A stretch of 64,000 nt of DNA from Prevotella sp. (GTDB taxonomy: Bacteria > Bacteroidota > Bacteroidia > Bacteroidales > Muribaculaceae). Position 1 is the stretch's first letter; every line of letters begins with the position of its first letter. A model generated the notes under the pieces. The model was not told the DNA's origin. It was given only the letters and a program-made list of their open reading frames with translations, and did no database searches. A program made the translations under genes and the position numbers. Below are positions 25,343-34,306 of the stretch, piece after piece. The DNA is taken from assembly GCA_023666665.1 (NCBI GenBank), contig JAMPBN010000003.1, forward strand, positions 37,058 through 101,057. The letters are read 5' to 3'.

Positions 25343-26695
25343 TTAGAGGGTGACGAGGCGGATGTGGGGGTGGCCGAGGCGGGCTTCGAGGTAGTCGTGG
25401 AACTTGGCGGTTTCGGCGGCCGACATCGGTGATGAGTAGCGCACCAGGGCAACGTTGATAGTGTCGAGGCGAGCGGGTTGCCCAACTGTGCTGGCTACCG
25501 TGGTGGTCACGGCTATTTCCTTGACTTTCGGGAAGATAACCTTTAGCTCGGGAGCCAAGGTGGCTCCCAGGGAGTCGTTGGCCTCAATTACGGCGACGCG
25601 CGAGCGCAGAGAGTCAATCACGGCCTGTTGGCGCTCAATGGTTTGCTGCGTCATGGCATACATAGTTGAGAGCATTGCACCCGACGATTTTTCAAAGTCA
25701 AAGTTCTGGGGCGTAGAGCCTTGGATTATGCGCAGACGAGTGCCGGCGAGGTGGTATTGAGGCAACACCTCGGTCATAGCAGTGAGCAGGGAGTCCTCGT
25801 TGAGCGGCTGGCCCATCAGGGTGATGGTCAGCGTGTTGCCCTCCTTGCTCATATTCGACTTATAGTTGAGCACCTGAGTATTGGGGAAGTCGAAGCGGTC
25901 GTTGACAAACGATGCGCAGTTTTGCGTGAAGTTGTTCTGCACATACATTGTGTACGTCAGGTAAATAGCCGGGAGCATAGTCAGCCCGGCAATGATATAG
26001 ACCGTGCGGCGAACGCGGCGGGCGCGTTCGCCGTTGGCAAACGCCTTGACCTGATAGCGCATAAGCTTGACCCCGCCGTAGGTTGCCACGGCAATAAACA
26101 CCGAATTGATGAAGAAAAGATAAAGAGCGCCGAAAAGATAATGCAGCTGCAAGGTGGCCAAGCCATAGCCGGCGGTGCAGAGTGGCGGCATCAGAGCCGT
26201 GGCGATAGCCACGCCGGGAATCACGTTGCCCTTGTTTTTGGCTCCGAGGGCCAGGATGCCCGCAGCGCCGCCAAAGAAGCCGATGAACACGTCGTAGATG
26301 GTCGGAGTAGTGCGCGCAAGCAGCTCCGAGTGATTTTCATTTACCGGCGAAATAAGGAAGTAGATACAGGAGGTCACAACCGAGATTCCGGCGGCAATAC
26401 AGAGATTGCGAAACGAGCGCTTCATCAGCTCGAAGTCGTGAACTCCTACAGCAAGACCGATGCCGATAATCGGGCCCATAAGCGGCGAAATAAGCATTGC
26501 GCCGATAATTACGGCCGTGGAATTGGTGTTGAGTCCGAGCGAAGCAATAAAAATCGCCACGACGAGAATCAGCGAGTTCATTCCGCGGAAACTGACTCCC
26601 TCGCGGATAGCCGCTTCGGCATCGGCCTGAGGAATCAGAAAGGGGGTCAGGTCAAAAAATGCCTTGACCTTATCTCTGGCAGCGTTTAAGTCCAT
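25343..26695 (-). CDS. DUF389 family membrane protein
   Basis: A 450-residue integral membrane protein. About seven membrane segments lie between residues 35 and 230, with the family hallmarks NSTAVIIGAMLISPLMGPIIG and GVAIATALMPPLCTAGYGL. A soluble domain follows, with a helical stretch (MTQQTIERQQAVIDSLRSRV) and a final alpha/beta part. The biochemical role of DUF389 proteins is not established. Its ATG overlaps the stop of the DUF4831 gene by 1 bp, making it the last gene of the nnr operon. Confidence 0.88.
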   Translation of the reverse strand: MDLNAARDKVKAFFDLTPFLIPQADAEAAIREGVSFRGMNSLILVVAIFIASLGLNTNSTAVIIGAMLISPLMGPIIGIGLAVGVHDFELMKRSFRNLCIAAGISVVTSCIYFLISPVNENHSELLARTTPTIYDVFIGFFGGAAGILALGAKNKGNVIPGVAIATALMPPLCTAGYGLATLQLHYLFGALYLFFINSVFIAVATYGGVKLMRYQVKAFANGERARRVRRTVYIIAGLTMLPAIYLTYTMYVQNNFTQNCASFVNDRFDFPNTQVLNYKSNMSKEGNTLTITLMGQPLNEDSLLTAMTEVLPQYHLAGTRLRIIQGSTPQNFDFEKSSGAMLSTMYAMTQQTIERQQAVIDSLRSRVAVIEANDSLGATLAPELKVIFPKVKEIAVTTTVASTVGQPARLDTINVALVRYSSPMSAAETAKFHDYLEARLGHPHIRLVTL

Positions 26696-27783
26696 CAGTT
26701 ACCTAATTCTTTCAATGCTCCGGTAAGGGGGTCGAAAATGGCGTAGCCGGGGGTCTTCTTGTTGGAGAAGAATGTGGGGTCGATGCCAAACACGATGCCG
26801 AGCTGGCTTACGTCGCAAATGGATTTTGCGAGTATGTGGCCATCAAACGTCACGGTAAAAAGCGCCGAGCCGGGAATGCAGTAAGGCACCCCGCCCTTGG
26901 GGAAAACTTTTTGCTTGCCCTTTTCGTCGAGGGGGAGTTCCCCACGGCTCTTGACGGTATAGTCGAGATAAATCGGAGCGCCGGAAAGGTCGTTGGCTCC
27001 AACGAATCCGCTGAGGGCATTCAGACGAGCAATGACCACGTTTTCGGCGGAATCGTTGCCGGGGGTGTAGCTCACGGTAGTAACGGCAGTGGAGGTCTGC
27101 ACCGTGCCGAGAAACATTGCCGTCAGCGCCTCTTCCTGGGCATTTATGTTTTTGAGAATCAGCTCGAGAGCCTTGCCGTCGGGCATATTGTCGGCCTGAC
27201 CGGTAAGATAGTCCTGACGGCTTTGGCGCAGCTGCATAATCTGGTCGGCGGCAAGTTGTGCACGCTTTGCCAGCGATGAGCTTTGCAGCATCTCCTCGGT
27301 CACGGCATAGCGGGCGGAATTGCCGTCGAGGGGCGACTTGGTCAACGCCTTGGTCTCGGGGAGGGCAACTTTTTCAGCCGCCGCAGGCAGATCTTCGGAG
27401 TTGATAGTGAGCGGCATACCCTCGGCCGAGAGCATTGCAAACACCGGGCTGCCCCCCTTGAACTGCATAAGATAAGTTTCCGCTCCCGAGGGAATCTCGC
27501 CGGTCGGCACGATTACGGCCGAGAGGAGCTTCCAGGTGGTTGAGGCTGACTTTACGGCCTTGCGGGCGGCATCCGCGCCGAGATAGCGCTCGGCATAGTT
27601 ATAGAACTCGCCCGGAATGGCCACGGTCTGCTCGGCCTCGAGGGTTATATCTACCGACGTTTGGGGCAACGAATAAGCCACGCCATAGTCATTGGCCTTG
27701 GTGGCGGAAAGTTTGCTGACGCTCTGAGCCGCAGCGCCGAGCGTCGTTGCTATTGCTATTGACAAGATTATTAACTTCTTCAT
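26695..27783 (-). CDS. DUF4831 family secreted protein
   Basis: A 362-residue exported protein with a signal peptide (about 1-20, IAIATTLGAAAQS). The match to DUF4831 rests on GVAYSLPQTSVDITLEAEQT near the N-terminus, a YAERYLG segment, and a C-terminal domain with GGVPYCIPGSALFTVTFDG. It is found widely in Bacteroidales and has no known activity. It lies 10 bp after nnr and 1 bp into DUF389, so it is operonic with both. Confidence 0.85.
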   Translation of the reverse strand: MKKLIILSIAIATTLGAAAQSVSKLSATKANDYGVAYSLPQTSVDITLEAEQTVAIPGEFYNYAERYLGADAARKAVKSASTTWKLLSAVIVPTGEIPSGAETYLMQFKGGSPVFAMLSAEGMPLTINSEDLPAAAEKVALPETKALTKSPLDGNSARYAVTEEMLQSSSLAKRAQLAADQIMQLRQSRQDYLTGQADNMPDGKALELILKNINAQEEALTAMFLGTVQTSTAVTTVSYTPGNDSAENVVIARLNALSGFVGANDLSGAPIYLDYTVKSRGELPLDEKGKQKVFPKGGVPYCIPGSALFTVTFDGHILAKSICDVSQLGIVFGIDPTFFSNKKTPGYAIFDPLTGALKELGN

Positions 27784-27793
27784 ATCTCGCGAG

Positions 27794-29311
27794 TTATGAC
27801 ATTATCGTTTTGATTGCGCGGCCAACGTTGGCGGCAATGTCGCCTGCCGTGACCCCATACGACCCCTCAACCTCGGCGGCGAGTTGCCCGGCCAGGCCGT
27901 GGACGTAGACCCCGAGCAGCGCGGCAACCTCCGGGCTGTAGCCCTGAGCCAGGAAGCCGGTAATTACTCCGGTCAGCACGTCGCCGGCTCCGGGAGTTGC
28001 CATTGCGGGAGTACCCGTGGAGTTGAAATATATGTTGCCGTCGGGACGCACAATTGCGGTGTAACGGCCTTTGAGAACAATGATTACATTGTGGAACCGC
28101 GCCATTTCGATTGCCTTGACCAGACGTGCCTCGGAGTTGGCGTGCTGACCGAACAGGCGGTCAAACTCCACGGCGTGGGGCGTAAGAATCGAATGGGTGG
28201 GCACGTGGTTGAGCAGCGTCTGGCGGCGGGCCAGGCAGTTGAGAGCGTCAGCATCGAGCACCAGCGGACGGTCGTAGAGCGTCAGAAAGCGTTCCAGGGC
28301 GTTGGTGGTGGCCTCCGAAGTGCCGATGCCCGGACCGATGCCGATGGCATCATAGGGGTGCGAGGCGTGGATTTCGCCAATTGTGAGGTCGGCATTCGAG
28401 GCGGCAAACATTGCCTCGGGCACGGAGGTTTGCATCGTTTCATAGCCGCAGCGGGGGGAGAACACTGTGAGCTTCCCTACCCCGGCACGCAGCGCGCCTC
28501 GGGCGCTCAACACTGCCGCGCCCATCATTCCGTAGCTGCCCGTAACGAGCATCGCCGAGCCGAAATCGGCCTTGGAGGCAAACGGCCGGCGCGGACGCAA
28601 CATCCGCTTGACGTCGGTGCGTTCAAGGTAGTAAAACGGCGCCGGCGTGCGGCGTATCTCCGTGGCGCTCAGGCCAATGTCGATGGTTTTCCACTGGCCG
28701 ATGATTTCGGCATTCTCAGCCATCAGGAAGCTCAGGTGGGGAAACTGAACGCCGAGGGTCACGGTAGCGTGTATCGTGTTGCGTGCCACTGTGTTGGGGT
28801 TCCAGTCGGCCGACAGCCCCGAGGGGATGTCAATGCTGATGACCGTGGCCCCGGAGTCGGAAATGAACTTTACCAGCTCGCGGAAACCGCCGGCAAGGGG
28901 TTCGCGAAGGCCGGTGCCGAACAGGCCGTCGACCACTATGTAGTTCCGGTCAAGATGAGGGCGGTTAAATTGCTTCACCACCTCGGTGAAGTCCGCCTCG
29001 GGCCACTGCTGCAGCAACCGGTCGCGACACGTCAGGCAATCGGCCGACAGGCGGTCGCCGCCGATATTGAGCAGGAACACCTCCGGCTTATAACCCTGGT
29101 CGTAGAGCATCGAGGCCACAACCAACGCATCCGCGCCGTTATTTCCCGGGCCGGCAAATATGGCAATGCGGCTGTTGGCCTTTATGCGGCTAACAACCTC
29201 CACCACAACCCCTTCGGCAGTGCGCTCAATGAGTTGCAGCGAAGTAACGCCTTCGTTTTCTATAGTTTTGCGATCAAGTTCACGAATCTGATCGGCAGTA
29301 AAAATCTTCAT
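27794..29311 (-). CDS. nnr: bifunctional NAD(P)H-hydrate epimerase / ADP-dependent dehydratase
   Basis: A 505-residue metabolite-repair enzyme that restores damaged NADHX/NADPHX. The N-terminal YjeF_N epimerase domain (about 1-215) carries GPGNNGADALVVASML and IDIPSGLSADWNPN. The C-terminal ribokinase-like dehydratase domain (about 230-505) carries GPGIGTSEATT, the HAVEFDRL region, KGRYTAIVRPDG and the catalytic ATPGAGDVLTGVI. Full length for the fused form. Promoter TAAATTTG at 29334-29341. Confidence 0.95.
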   Translation of the reverse strand: MKIFTADQIRELDRKTIENEGVTSLQLIERTAEGVVVEVVSRIKANSRIAIFAGPGNNGADALVVASMLYDQGYKPEVFLLNIGGDRLSADCLTCRDRLLQQWPEADFTEVVKQFNRPHLDRNYIVVDGLFGTGLREPLAGGFRELVKFISDSGATVISIDIPSGLSADWNPNTVARNTIHATVTLGVQFPHLSFLMAENAEIIGQWKTIDIGLSATEIRRTPAPFYYLERTDVKRMLRPRRPFASKADFGSAMLVTGSYGMMGAAVLSARGALRAGVGKLTVFSPRCGYETMQTSVPEAMFAASNADLTIGEIHASHPYDAIGIGPGIGTSEATTNALERFLTLYDRPLVLDADALNCLARRQTLLNHVPTHSILTPHAVEFDRLFGQHANSEARLVKAIEMARFHNVIIVLKGRYTAIVRPDGNIYFNSTGTPAMATPGAGDVLTGVITGFLAQGYSPEVAALLGVYVHGLAGQLAAEVEGSYGVTAGDIAANVGRAIKTIMS

Positions 29312-29333
29312 CTTGGCTATGGTATAGTTTGCG

Positions 29334-29341
29334 CAAATTTA
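29334..29341 (-). promoter_or_regulatory. nnr promoter -7 box
   Basis: TAAATTTG on the minus strand, 23 bp before the nnr ATG, in the divergent spacer shared with the DUF4435 gene. Confidence 0.55.
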
Positions 29342-29369
29342 CACCTTTTACCACAAAAAAGCAAACCAA

Positions 29370-29401
29370 TTTGTTTTTCTCAACCTTATTGCATACTTTT
29401 G
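29370..29401 (+). promoter_or_regulatory. promoter of the ATPase-DUF4435 gene (near-leaderless)
   Basis: TTTG at 29370-29373, a 20-bp spacer and TACTTTTG at 29394-29401 form a full-consensus promoter. The ATG is 5 nt downstream. Confidence 0.7.
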
Positions 29402-29405
29402 CCAT

Positions 29406-30959
29406 ATGGAATTGCCAAAAAAGTCAGACTATACAACTCCCCAACTGTCGGCCTCGAGCCACCAAATCCTGATTATAGGGGCCAACGGTGCCGGAAAGTC
29501 GCGTTTCACCTCGCGCCTGGTGGGTTCGTGCGCACCCGAGCAGGTCTTTGCAATCTCGCCGCTCCGCGCCCTCTACGGTGCTTTCAACTCCGAGGCCGAG
29601 CCCAACAGCATTGACTGGCTCTATGCCAAAGCCCTGGCCCGCTCGCCGCTGACGGTTGGCACCGTGGGAGTGCCCGCAACCGAGGCCGAACGCCTTATGG
29701 GCGTGATGCTCAGCGAGGAAATGACCACGCTGCTGGCATTCAAAATGGAGGGGAAAAGCGGCCGGATGCCCCTGACCAAGCTCGACCGCGTACTCAAACT
29801 CTGGAGCGAGATTTTTCCGGGCAACGACGTGTTGCGCCACAACGGCACCCTGCTTTTCGCCACTCCCGCCGACGGCGGCCAACGCCTGCAAACCAAACTC
29901 TCGCCCGGCGAGAAATTGGTGCTCTACTACTTCGGCGCGGTACTCTATGCCCCTGAAAATGCGGTGATTCCCATTGAGAGCCCCGAACTCTTCCTCCACC
30001 CAACCACGCTGCGCTCCGTGTGGGACCGCGTTGAGGCTCTCCGTCCCGACTGCACGTTTGTCTACACCACCCACGACCTCGACTTTGCCGCAACGCGCAG
30101 CTCCGCAACCACCATCTGGGTGCGCGGCTGCGACCCCGGAGCTGACCTGTTTGACTACGACGTGCTGCCCCCCGACTCACCCCTGCGCGAAGATATGTAC
30201 CTGACCATTCTCGGTGCCCGCCGGCCGGTGCTCTTCATCGAGGGCGACAACACCCACTCCATTGACTCAAAGCTATATCCGCTGATTTTTCCCAACCACA
30301 CAGTGCGCGCCTTAGGCTCGTGCGACCGCGTCATTGAGTCAACCCGCGTGTTCAACTCCCTGGAGGCGTTTCACCACCTCGACAGCATCGGCATAGTTGA
30401 CCGCGACCGCCGTTCGGAGCAGGAAATCGCCTACCTCAGGCGCAAAAAAATCATGGTGCCGGAAGTTGCCGAGATTGAAAACCTGCTGCTGGTGGAGGAA
30501 GTGGTGCGCACGGTGGCTCGCGTGCACCGACGCGATGAAAACCGCGCCTTTGAAAAGGTAAAAGAGGCCGTTATGGCAATGTTTCGCTCCGAAATGCGCC
30601 AGCAAGCCCTGCAACACACCCGCCACCACGTAAAGCACACCATGGAACACCGCATCGATGGGCGATTTGCCACCATCACCAAGCTCGAGGAGCATATGAC
30701 TGATCTGGTCGACGAAATCAACCCCCGCGCTATCTACGAGCAGTTTTGCCGCGAATTTCACGGCTACCTGCAAAACGGCGACTACGCCGCAGTGCTCCGC
30801 GTCTACAACCAAAAATCTATGGTTGGCCAGTGTAACGTTGGCCCCCTGACCGGCACCGGCGACAAGCGCGGCTACCTCACTGCCATCCTCAACATCCTCA
30901 AGACCTCCACCCCCGCAGCCGACACCATCCGCACCGCCCTACGCTCAAACATCAAGTAG
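29406..30959 (+). CDS. AAA ATPase fused to a DUF4435 (TOPRIM-like) domain, PARIS/OLD-like
   Basis: A 517-residue single protein. The N-terminal half is an ABC/SMC-like ATPase: Walker A IIGANGAGKS at about 23-32, a signature-like KLSPGEKLVLYYFG at about 168, Walker B VIPIESPELFLHP, and a switch histidine in FVYTTHDLDFAAT. The second half matches DUF4435, with TOPRIM-type acidic residues: Glu in VLFIEGDN (about 279) and DxD in GIVDRDRR (about 328-333). PARIS anti-phage systems use an AAA ATPase (AriA) plus a DUF4435 nuclease (AriB), and OLD nucleases share the layout. The fused form suggests a defence function; this is inferred from domains and context. It abuts a truncated Abi gene. Confidence 0.8.
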   Translation: MELPKKSDYTTPQLSASSHQILIIGANGAGKSRFTSRLVGSCAPEQVFAISPLRALYGAFNSEAEPNSIDWLYAKALARSPLTVGTVGVPATEAERLMGVMLSEEMTTLLAFKMEGKSGRMPLTKLDRVLKLWSEIFPGNDVLRHNGTLLFATPADGGQRLQTKLSPGEKLVLYYFGAVLYAPENAVIPIESPELFLHPTTLRSVWDRVEALRPDCTFVYTTHDLDFAATRSSATTIWVRGCDPGADLFDYDVLPPDSPLREDMYLTILGARRPVLFIEGDNTHSIDSKLYPLIFPNHTVRALGSCDRVIESTRVFNSLEAFHHLDSIGIVDRDRRSEQEIAYLRRKKIMVPEVAEIENLLLVEEVVRTVARVHRRDENRAFEKVKEAVMAMFRSEMRQQALQHTRHHVKHTMEHRIDGRFATITKLEEHMTDLVDEINPRAIYEQFCREFHGYLQNGDYAAVLRVYNQKSMVGQCNVGPLTGTGDKRGYLTAILNILKTSTPAADTIRTALRSNIK

Positions 30960-31052
30960 GACCTCCTTCGCTTTCTCGGCATTGGTTATCGTCATACCTC
31001 TACTGCGCAGCAGAGTTATTTGTTCATCGAGAGTAATTGCTTTTCTTCCCAT
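30945..31052 (-). pseudogene. 5' stump of an Abi_2 (AbiD/F-like) gene
   Basis: Thirty-five codons read MGRKAITLDEQITLLRSRGM and then AEKAKEVLLDV before a stop. This matches the conserved N-terminus of Abi_2 proteins, where KAKEVLLDV is normally followed by the GYYRL(G/S) motif and about 250 more residues. The stump has its own intact promoter (31061-31068). The break falls where the 3' end of the DUF4435 gene begins, overlapping it by 15 bp, which suggests one event replaced the rest of the abi gene. The piece is too short to be functional. Confidence 0.7.
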
Positions 31053-31060
31053 AACTATTG

Positions 31061-31068
31061 CAAAGGTA
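31061..31068 (-). promoter_or_regulatory. promoter -7 box of the Abi_2 stump
   Basis: TACCTTTG on the minus strand, 9 nt before the stump ATG. If active, it would make antisense RNA into the 3' end of the DUF4435 gene. Confidence 0.55.
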
Positions 31069-31111
31069 AGCAATATTTTTGCAATTTTTGCGCCAGACGA
31101 CTACTTATTGA

Positions 31112-32362
31112 CTATTTGTTGGCGAGGCGGGATTCGGAGGGGTTGTCGGCGGGGTGCCAGAAGCGGGTGTTGGCAAGGGCGTCGGGGAGGTATTGCTGGG
31201 CAACCCAGTGGCCGGGAAAGTCGTGGGGGTACTTATAGTCAGCGCCATAGCCCATCTCTTTCATCAGCGAGGTCGGGGCATTGCGCAGGTGTAGCGGCAT
31301 GGGCAGATTTCCGCTTTTTTCAACCTCAGAGAGCGCGGCGGCAATCGCCATATATGCGGAATTGCTCTTGGGCGAACGCGCAAGGTATATCGTACACTCC
31401 GCCAACGGAATACGTCCCTCGGGCCAGCCGATTTTCTTGATAACGTCAAATGTGGCGTTGGCAAGGAGCAACGCGTTGGGGTTTGCCAGGCCAATATCTT
31501 CAGCGGCGAGTATCACAAGGCGGCGGGCAATAAATTCAGGGTCTTCGCCGCCGGCTACCATTCGCGCCAGCCAGTAAATCGCGGCGTCGGCATCGGAGCC
31601 GCGAACACTCTTGATGAAAGCCGAGATGATGTCGTAGTGCATCTCGCCCCCTTTGTCGTATGCCGCGGGGTTTTCTTGAAGGCGCTCGGTAACTATCGCG
31701 TCGGAAATCACCAGCGGCTCTCCGGCGGGGGTTGACTGTTCGAGTAAGTCAAGGATATTCAGCAGTTTGCGCGCATCTCCCCCTGCAAAGCGAAACAGCG
31801 CGTCGGTACTTTCAACCTTAACATCCATTTTCGACAACACTTCGTCGCGATTCAGCGCATTGTCGAGCAACCGCTGCAACTCGTCGGCCTCGAGGGGGCG
31901 CAGGGTGTAGACGCTGGCTCGCGACAGCAGCGGGCGGATGACCTCAAACGACGGATTTTCGGTCGTGGCTCCAATCAGCGTGACTATTCCGCTCTCCACG
32001 GCACCCAACAGACTGTCTTGCTGACTCTTGGAAAAGCGGTGGATTTCGTCAATAAACAATATGGGGCGCCCTTGGGAGAACATTGACTGATTGTCGGCGC
32101 GACAGCGTTCTATCACCTCGCGCACCTCCTTGACTCCGGCGCTTACGGCCGAAAGGGTGTAGAATGGCGAGTTGGTGGTGTTGGCAATTATGCGTGCCAA
32201 GGTGGTCTTTCCCACTCCGGGAGGACCCCAGAGTATGAATGACGATACGCGCTGCTGTTCAATCATACGTCGCAATATGGAGCCGGGACCCACAAGGTGG
32301 GTCTGGCCGATATAATCGTCGAGCGTCGTCGGACGCATTCGTTCAGCAAGAGGTTTTTGCAT
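31112..32362 (-). CDS. rarA: replication-associated recombination protein A (MgsA/RarA AAA ATPase)
   Basis: A 416-residue AAA+ clamp-loader-like ATPase that acts at stalled replication forks. Visible motifs are Walker A GPPGVGKTTLARI at about 45-57, Walker B LFIDEIHRFSKSQQD, and sensor/Arg-finger residues in GATTENPSFEV and PLLSRASVYTL. The C-terminal tetramerisation domain carries DAAIYWLARMVAGGEDP and KYPHDFPGHWVAQQYLP. Full length. It lies 16 bp after recQ on the same strand, with AACTCCT repeats filling the gap up to its start. Confidence 0.96.
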   Translation of the reverse strand: MQKPLAERMRPTTLDDYIGQTHLVGPGSILRRMIEQQRVSSFILWGPPGVGKTTLARIIANTTNSPFYTLSAVSAGVKEVREVIERCRADNQSMFSQGRPILFIDEIHRFSKSQQDSLLGAVESGIVTLIGATTENPSFEVIRPLLSRASVYTLRPLEADELQRLLDNALNRDEVLSKMDVKVESTDALFRFAGGDARKLLNILDLLEQSTPAGEPLVISDAIVTERLQENPAAYDKGGEMHYDIISAFIKSVRGSDADAAIYWLARMVAGGEDPEFIARRLVILAAEDIGLANPNALLLANATFDVIKKIGWPEGRIPLAECTIYLARSPKSNSAYMAIAAALSEVEKSGNLPMPLHLRNAPTSLMKEMGYGADYKYPHDFPGHWVAQQYLPDALANTRFWHPADNPSESRLANK

Positions 32363-32366
32363 TTTG

Positions 32367-32404
32367 GGGAGTTAGGAGTTAGGAGTTAGGAGTTAGGAGT
32401 TGGG
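32367..32404 (-). repeat. AACTCCT heptamer array
   Basis: About five tandem copies of the 7-bp unit AACTCCT on the minus strand. The array encodes the last residues of RecQ (QLLTPNS) and its TAA stop, then runs up to the rarA start. Because 7 is not a multiple of 3, the array meets a stop in every frame. Confidence 0.8.
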
Positions 32405-34295
32405 TTCGGGGGTCGATGGCCACGTGGCCGGAGTCGATTAGGGCGCGGAGGGCGGGGAGAGCCGCCTCCTCGCGGTAGCCGATAGCGGCAAAGAGTTGAC
32501 GCGGCGATGTTTGGGGGTGGTGGCTGAGGTAGTGGCGGATAGCGGCTTTAAGGACTTTAGGGTCGTTAAGGTCATTAACAGCCTTGGACCGGCTGCGGCA
32601 GACGTCGCAGGTGCCACACTCCGCAGCTTCCTGTTCACCAAAATAGCTGAGAATGGTCTTGGCGCGACAGTCATCGGCACCAAACGCCAGTTGTTCCATA
32701 GCCTTGATGCGTTCCTCCATGCGGGCGCGTCTGATGTCGTATAGCGACTTGGGAATGTCAACGTATTTCGCCTCAATGCGGCGCGAAGGAAAGTAGAGAA
32801 ACGGCTGCTGACGGCGCGGCACGTAGTGGATGGCGTGCATCCGCGTGAGGTCAAGCAGGGTGTGATACAGCTCATCGGTCGTCATACCGAGATACGATGC
32901 AATCACCGTTTCCACAATGTTCACGTAATCGGCAAAGATTCCCGGACAGGTGCGCAGCAAGTAGACCATCACTTTTTCCTGCGCGGGCGAAAACTGCATG
33001 GCATACATCTCGTCGCGGCGACATACGGCCATAACCCGCGCCTTGGCGTCAACATCTTCGGCATACTCCACGTAGCCGGCAAGAGAGAGCATCTGGAGCG
33101 CGGAGCGGGCAGTGGCGGGCCACAGCTTCTCGCGGGTACAAAATTCTTCGAGATTGAAGTCAAACGTTTGATACTGACCCTCGCCAAGGCAGAGGTCAAT
33201 GAAGAGGCAGGCTTTTTCATACACTCCGGCAATGTATTCTCGCGGAGGGAACGCCTCCTCAAGGCGGCGACGAAGCACTGCGCGGTCCTGGGGCGACACC
33301 AGGGCAACGGCAAACGACTGCTTGCCGTCGCGACCCGCACGACCCGCCTCCTGATAATACTCCTCGAGCGACGATGGGAGGTCGTAGTGAATCACCACCC
33401 TGACATCCGGTTTGTCTATACCCATGCCAAAGGCGTTGGTGGCCACCATCACTCTGACCCGCGAGTCTTTCCAGCGCTGCTGGCGCAGGTCTTTTTCCTC
33501 GGGCAGGAGTCCGGCGTGGTAGCTCTCGGCGGATATTCCCTCGGCAATCAGCGCCTTGGCAATTTCGGCTGTCTTCTTGCGCGAGCGCACGTAGACGATT
33601 GCCGTGCCCGACGTGTTGCGAAGCACCGTGAGCAGCCGCTCGGCCTTGTTGATGTCGCGGCGCACTATGTAGTGGATATTTGGCCGCGCAAAGCTCATCT
33701 GAAAGGTCTTGCTCCCGGGGCGGAACTCCAGCTGAGTGCGGATGTCGTCGGCAACCTGCGGAGTCGCCGAGGCCGTAACGGCCATGACCGGCACCTTGGG
33801 GAAGTAGCGGCGCAGCTTGGCAATGCCCAGATAGCTCGGGCGGAAGTCATAGCCCCACTGCGATATGCAGTGGGCTTCATCAACAACTATCAGGCTGATG
33901 TTCCAGGTTTTAAGCTCGCCGAAAAAGCGTTCGTTCTGCAGCCGTTCGGGCGAGAGGTATATGAACTTCACCTTGCCGAGCTCGGCTTTTTGAATTGCGA
34001 GGTTCCACTCCCGGCGCGTCAGGCCCGAGTGCATATACACGGCCGCAACGTCGTGGCTGCGAAGATTGTCAACCTGATCTTTCATCAGCGAAATCAGCGG
34101 AGTAATCACCACCGTGATGCCCCCGAGCATCAGCCCCGGCACCTGAAAAGTAATGCTCTTGCCACCCCCCGTGGGCATCAGCGCCAGCGTGTCGGCCCCG
34201 CTGAGCACGGAGTCGATAATCTCGGCCTGCAGCGGGCGAAACGAGTCGTAGCCCCACTTGTCCTTAAGCGCATCTATCGGCTGCTGATAATTCAT
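32379..34295 (-). CDS. recQ: ATP-dependent DNA helicase RecQ
   Basis: A 638-residue 3'-5' helicase. Motif I is LMPTGGGKSITFQVP, motif II DEAHCISQWGYDFRPSY, and motif VI YYQEAGRAGRDG. The RQC region has the four zinc-binding cysteines in the CGTCDVC area at about 565-590; in this protein the zinc-like cluster falls late, after a winged-helix part, as in Bacteroidetes RecQ. No HRDC domain is seen, so it is shorter than classical long forms. The last residues and the stop codon come from the AACTCCT repeat array. It forms an operon with rarA. Confidence 0.94.
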   Translation of the reverse strand: MNYQQPIDALKDKWGYDSFRPLQAEIIDSVLSGADTLALMPTGGGKSITFQVPGLMLGGITVVITPLISLMKDQVDNLRSHDVAAVYMHSGLTRREWNLAIQKAELGKVKFIYLSPERLQNERFFGELKTWNISLIVVDEAHCISQWGYDFRPSYLGIAKLRRYFPKVPVMAVTASATPQVADDIRTQLEFRPGSKTFQMSFARPNIHYIVRRDINKAERLLTVLRNTSGTAIVYVRSRKKTAEIAKALIAEGISAESYHAGLLPEEKDLRQQRWKDSRVRVMVATNAFGMGIDKPDVRVVIHYDLPSSLEEYYQEAGRAGRDGKQSFAVALVSPQDRAVLRRRLEEAFPPREYIAGVYEKACLFIDLCLGEGQYQTFDFNLEEFCTREKLWPATARSALQMLSLAGYVEYAEDVDAKARVMAVCRRDEMYAMQFSPAQEKVMVYLLRTCPGIFADYVNIVETVIASYLGMTTDELYHTLLDLTRMHAIHYVPRRQQPFLYFPSRRIEAKYVDIPKSLYDIRRARMEERIKAMEQLAFGADDCRAKTILSYFGEQEAAECGTCDVCRSRSKAVNDLNDPKVLKAAIRHYLSHHPQTSPRQLFAAIGYREEAALPALRALIDSGHVAIDPRTQLLTPNS

Positions 34296-34306
34296 TACTT
34301 TTTTTG

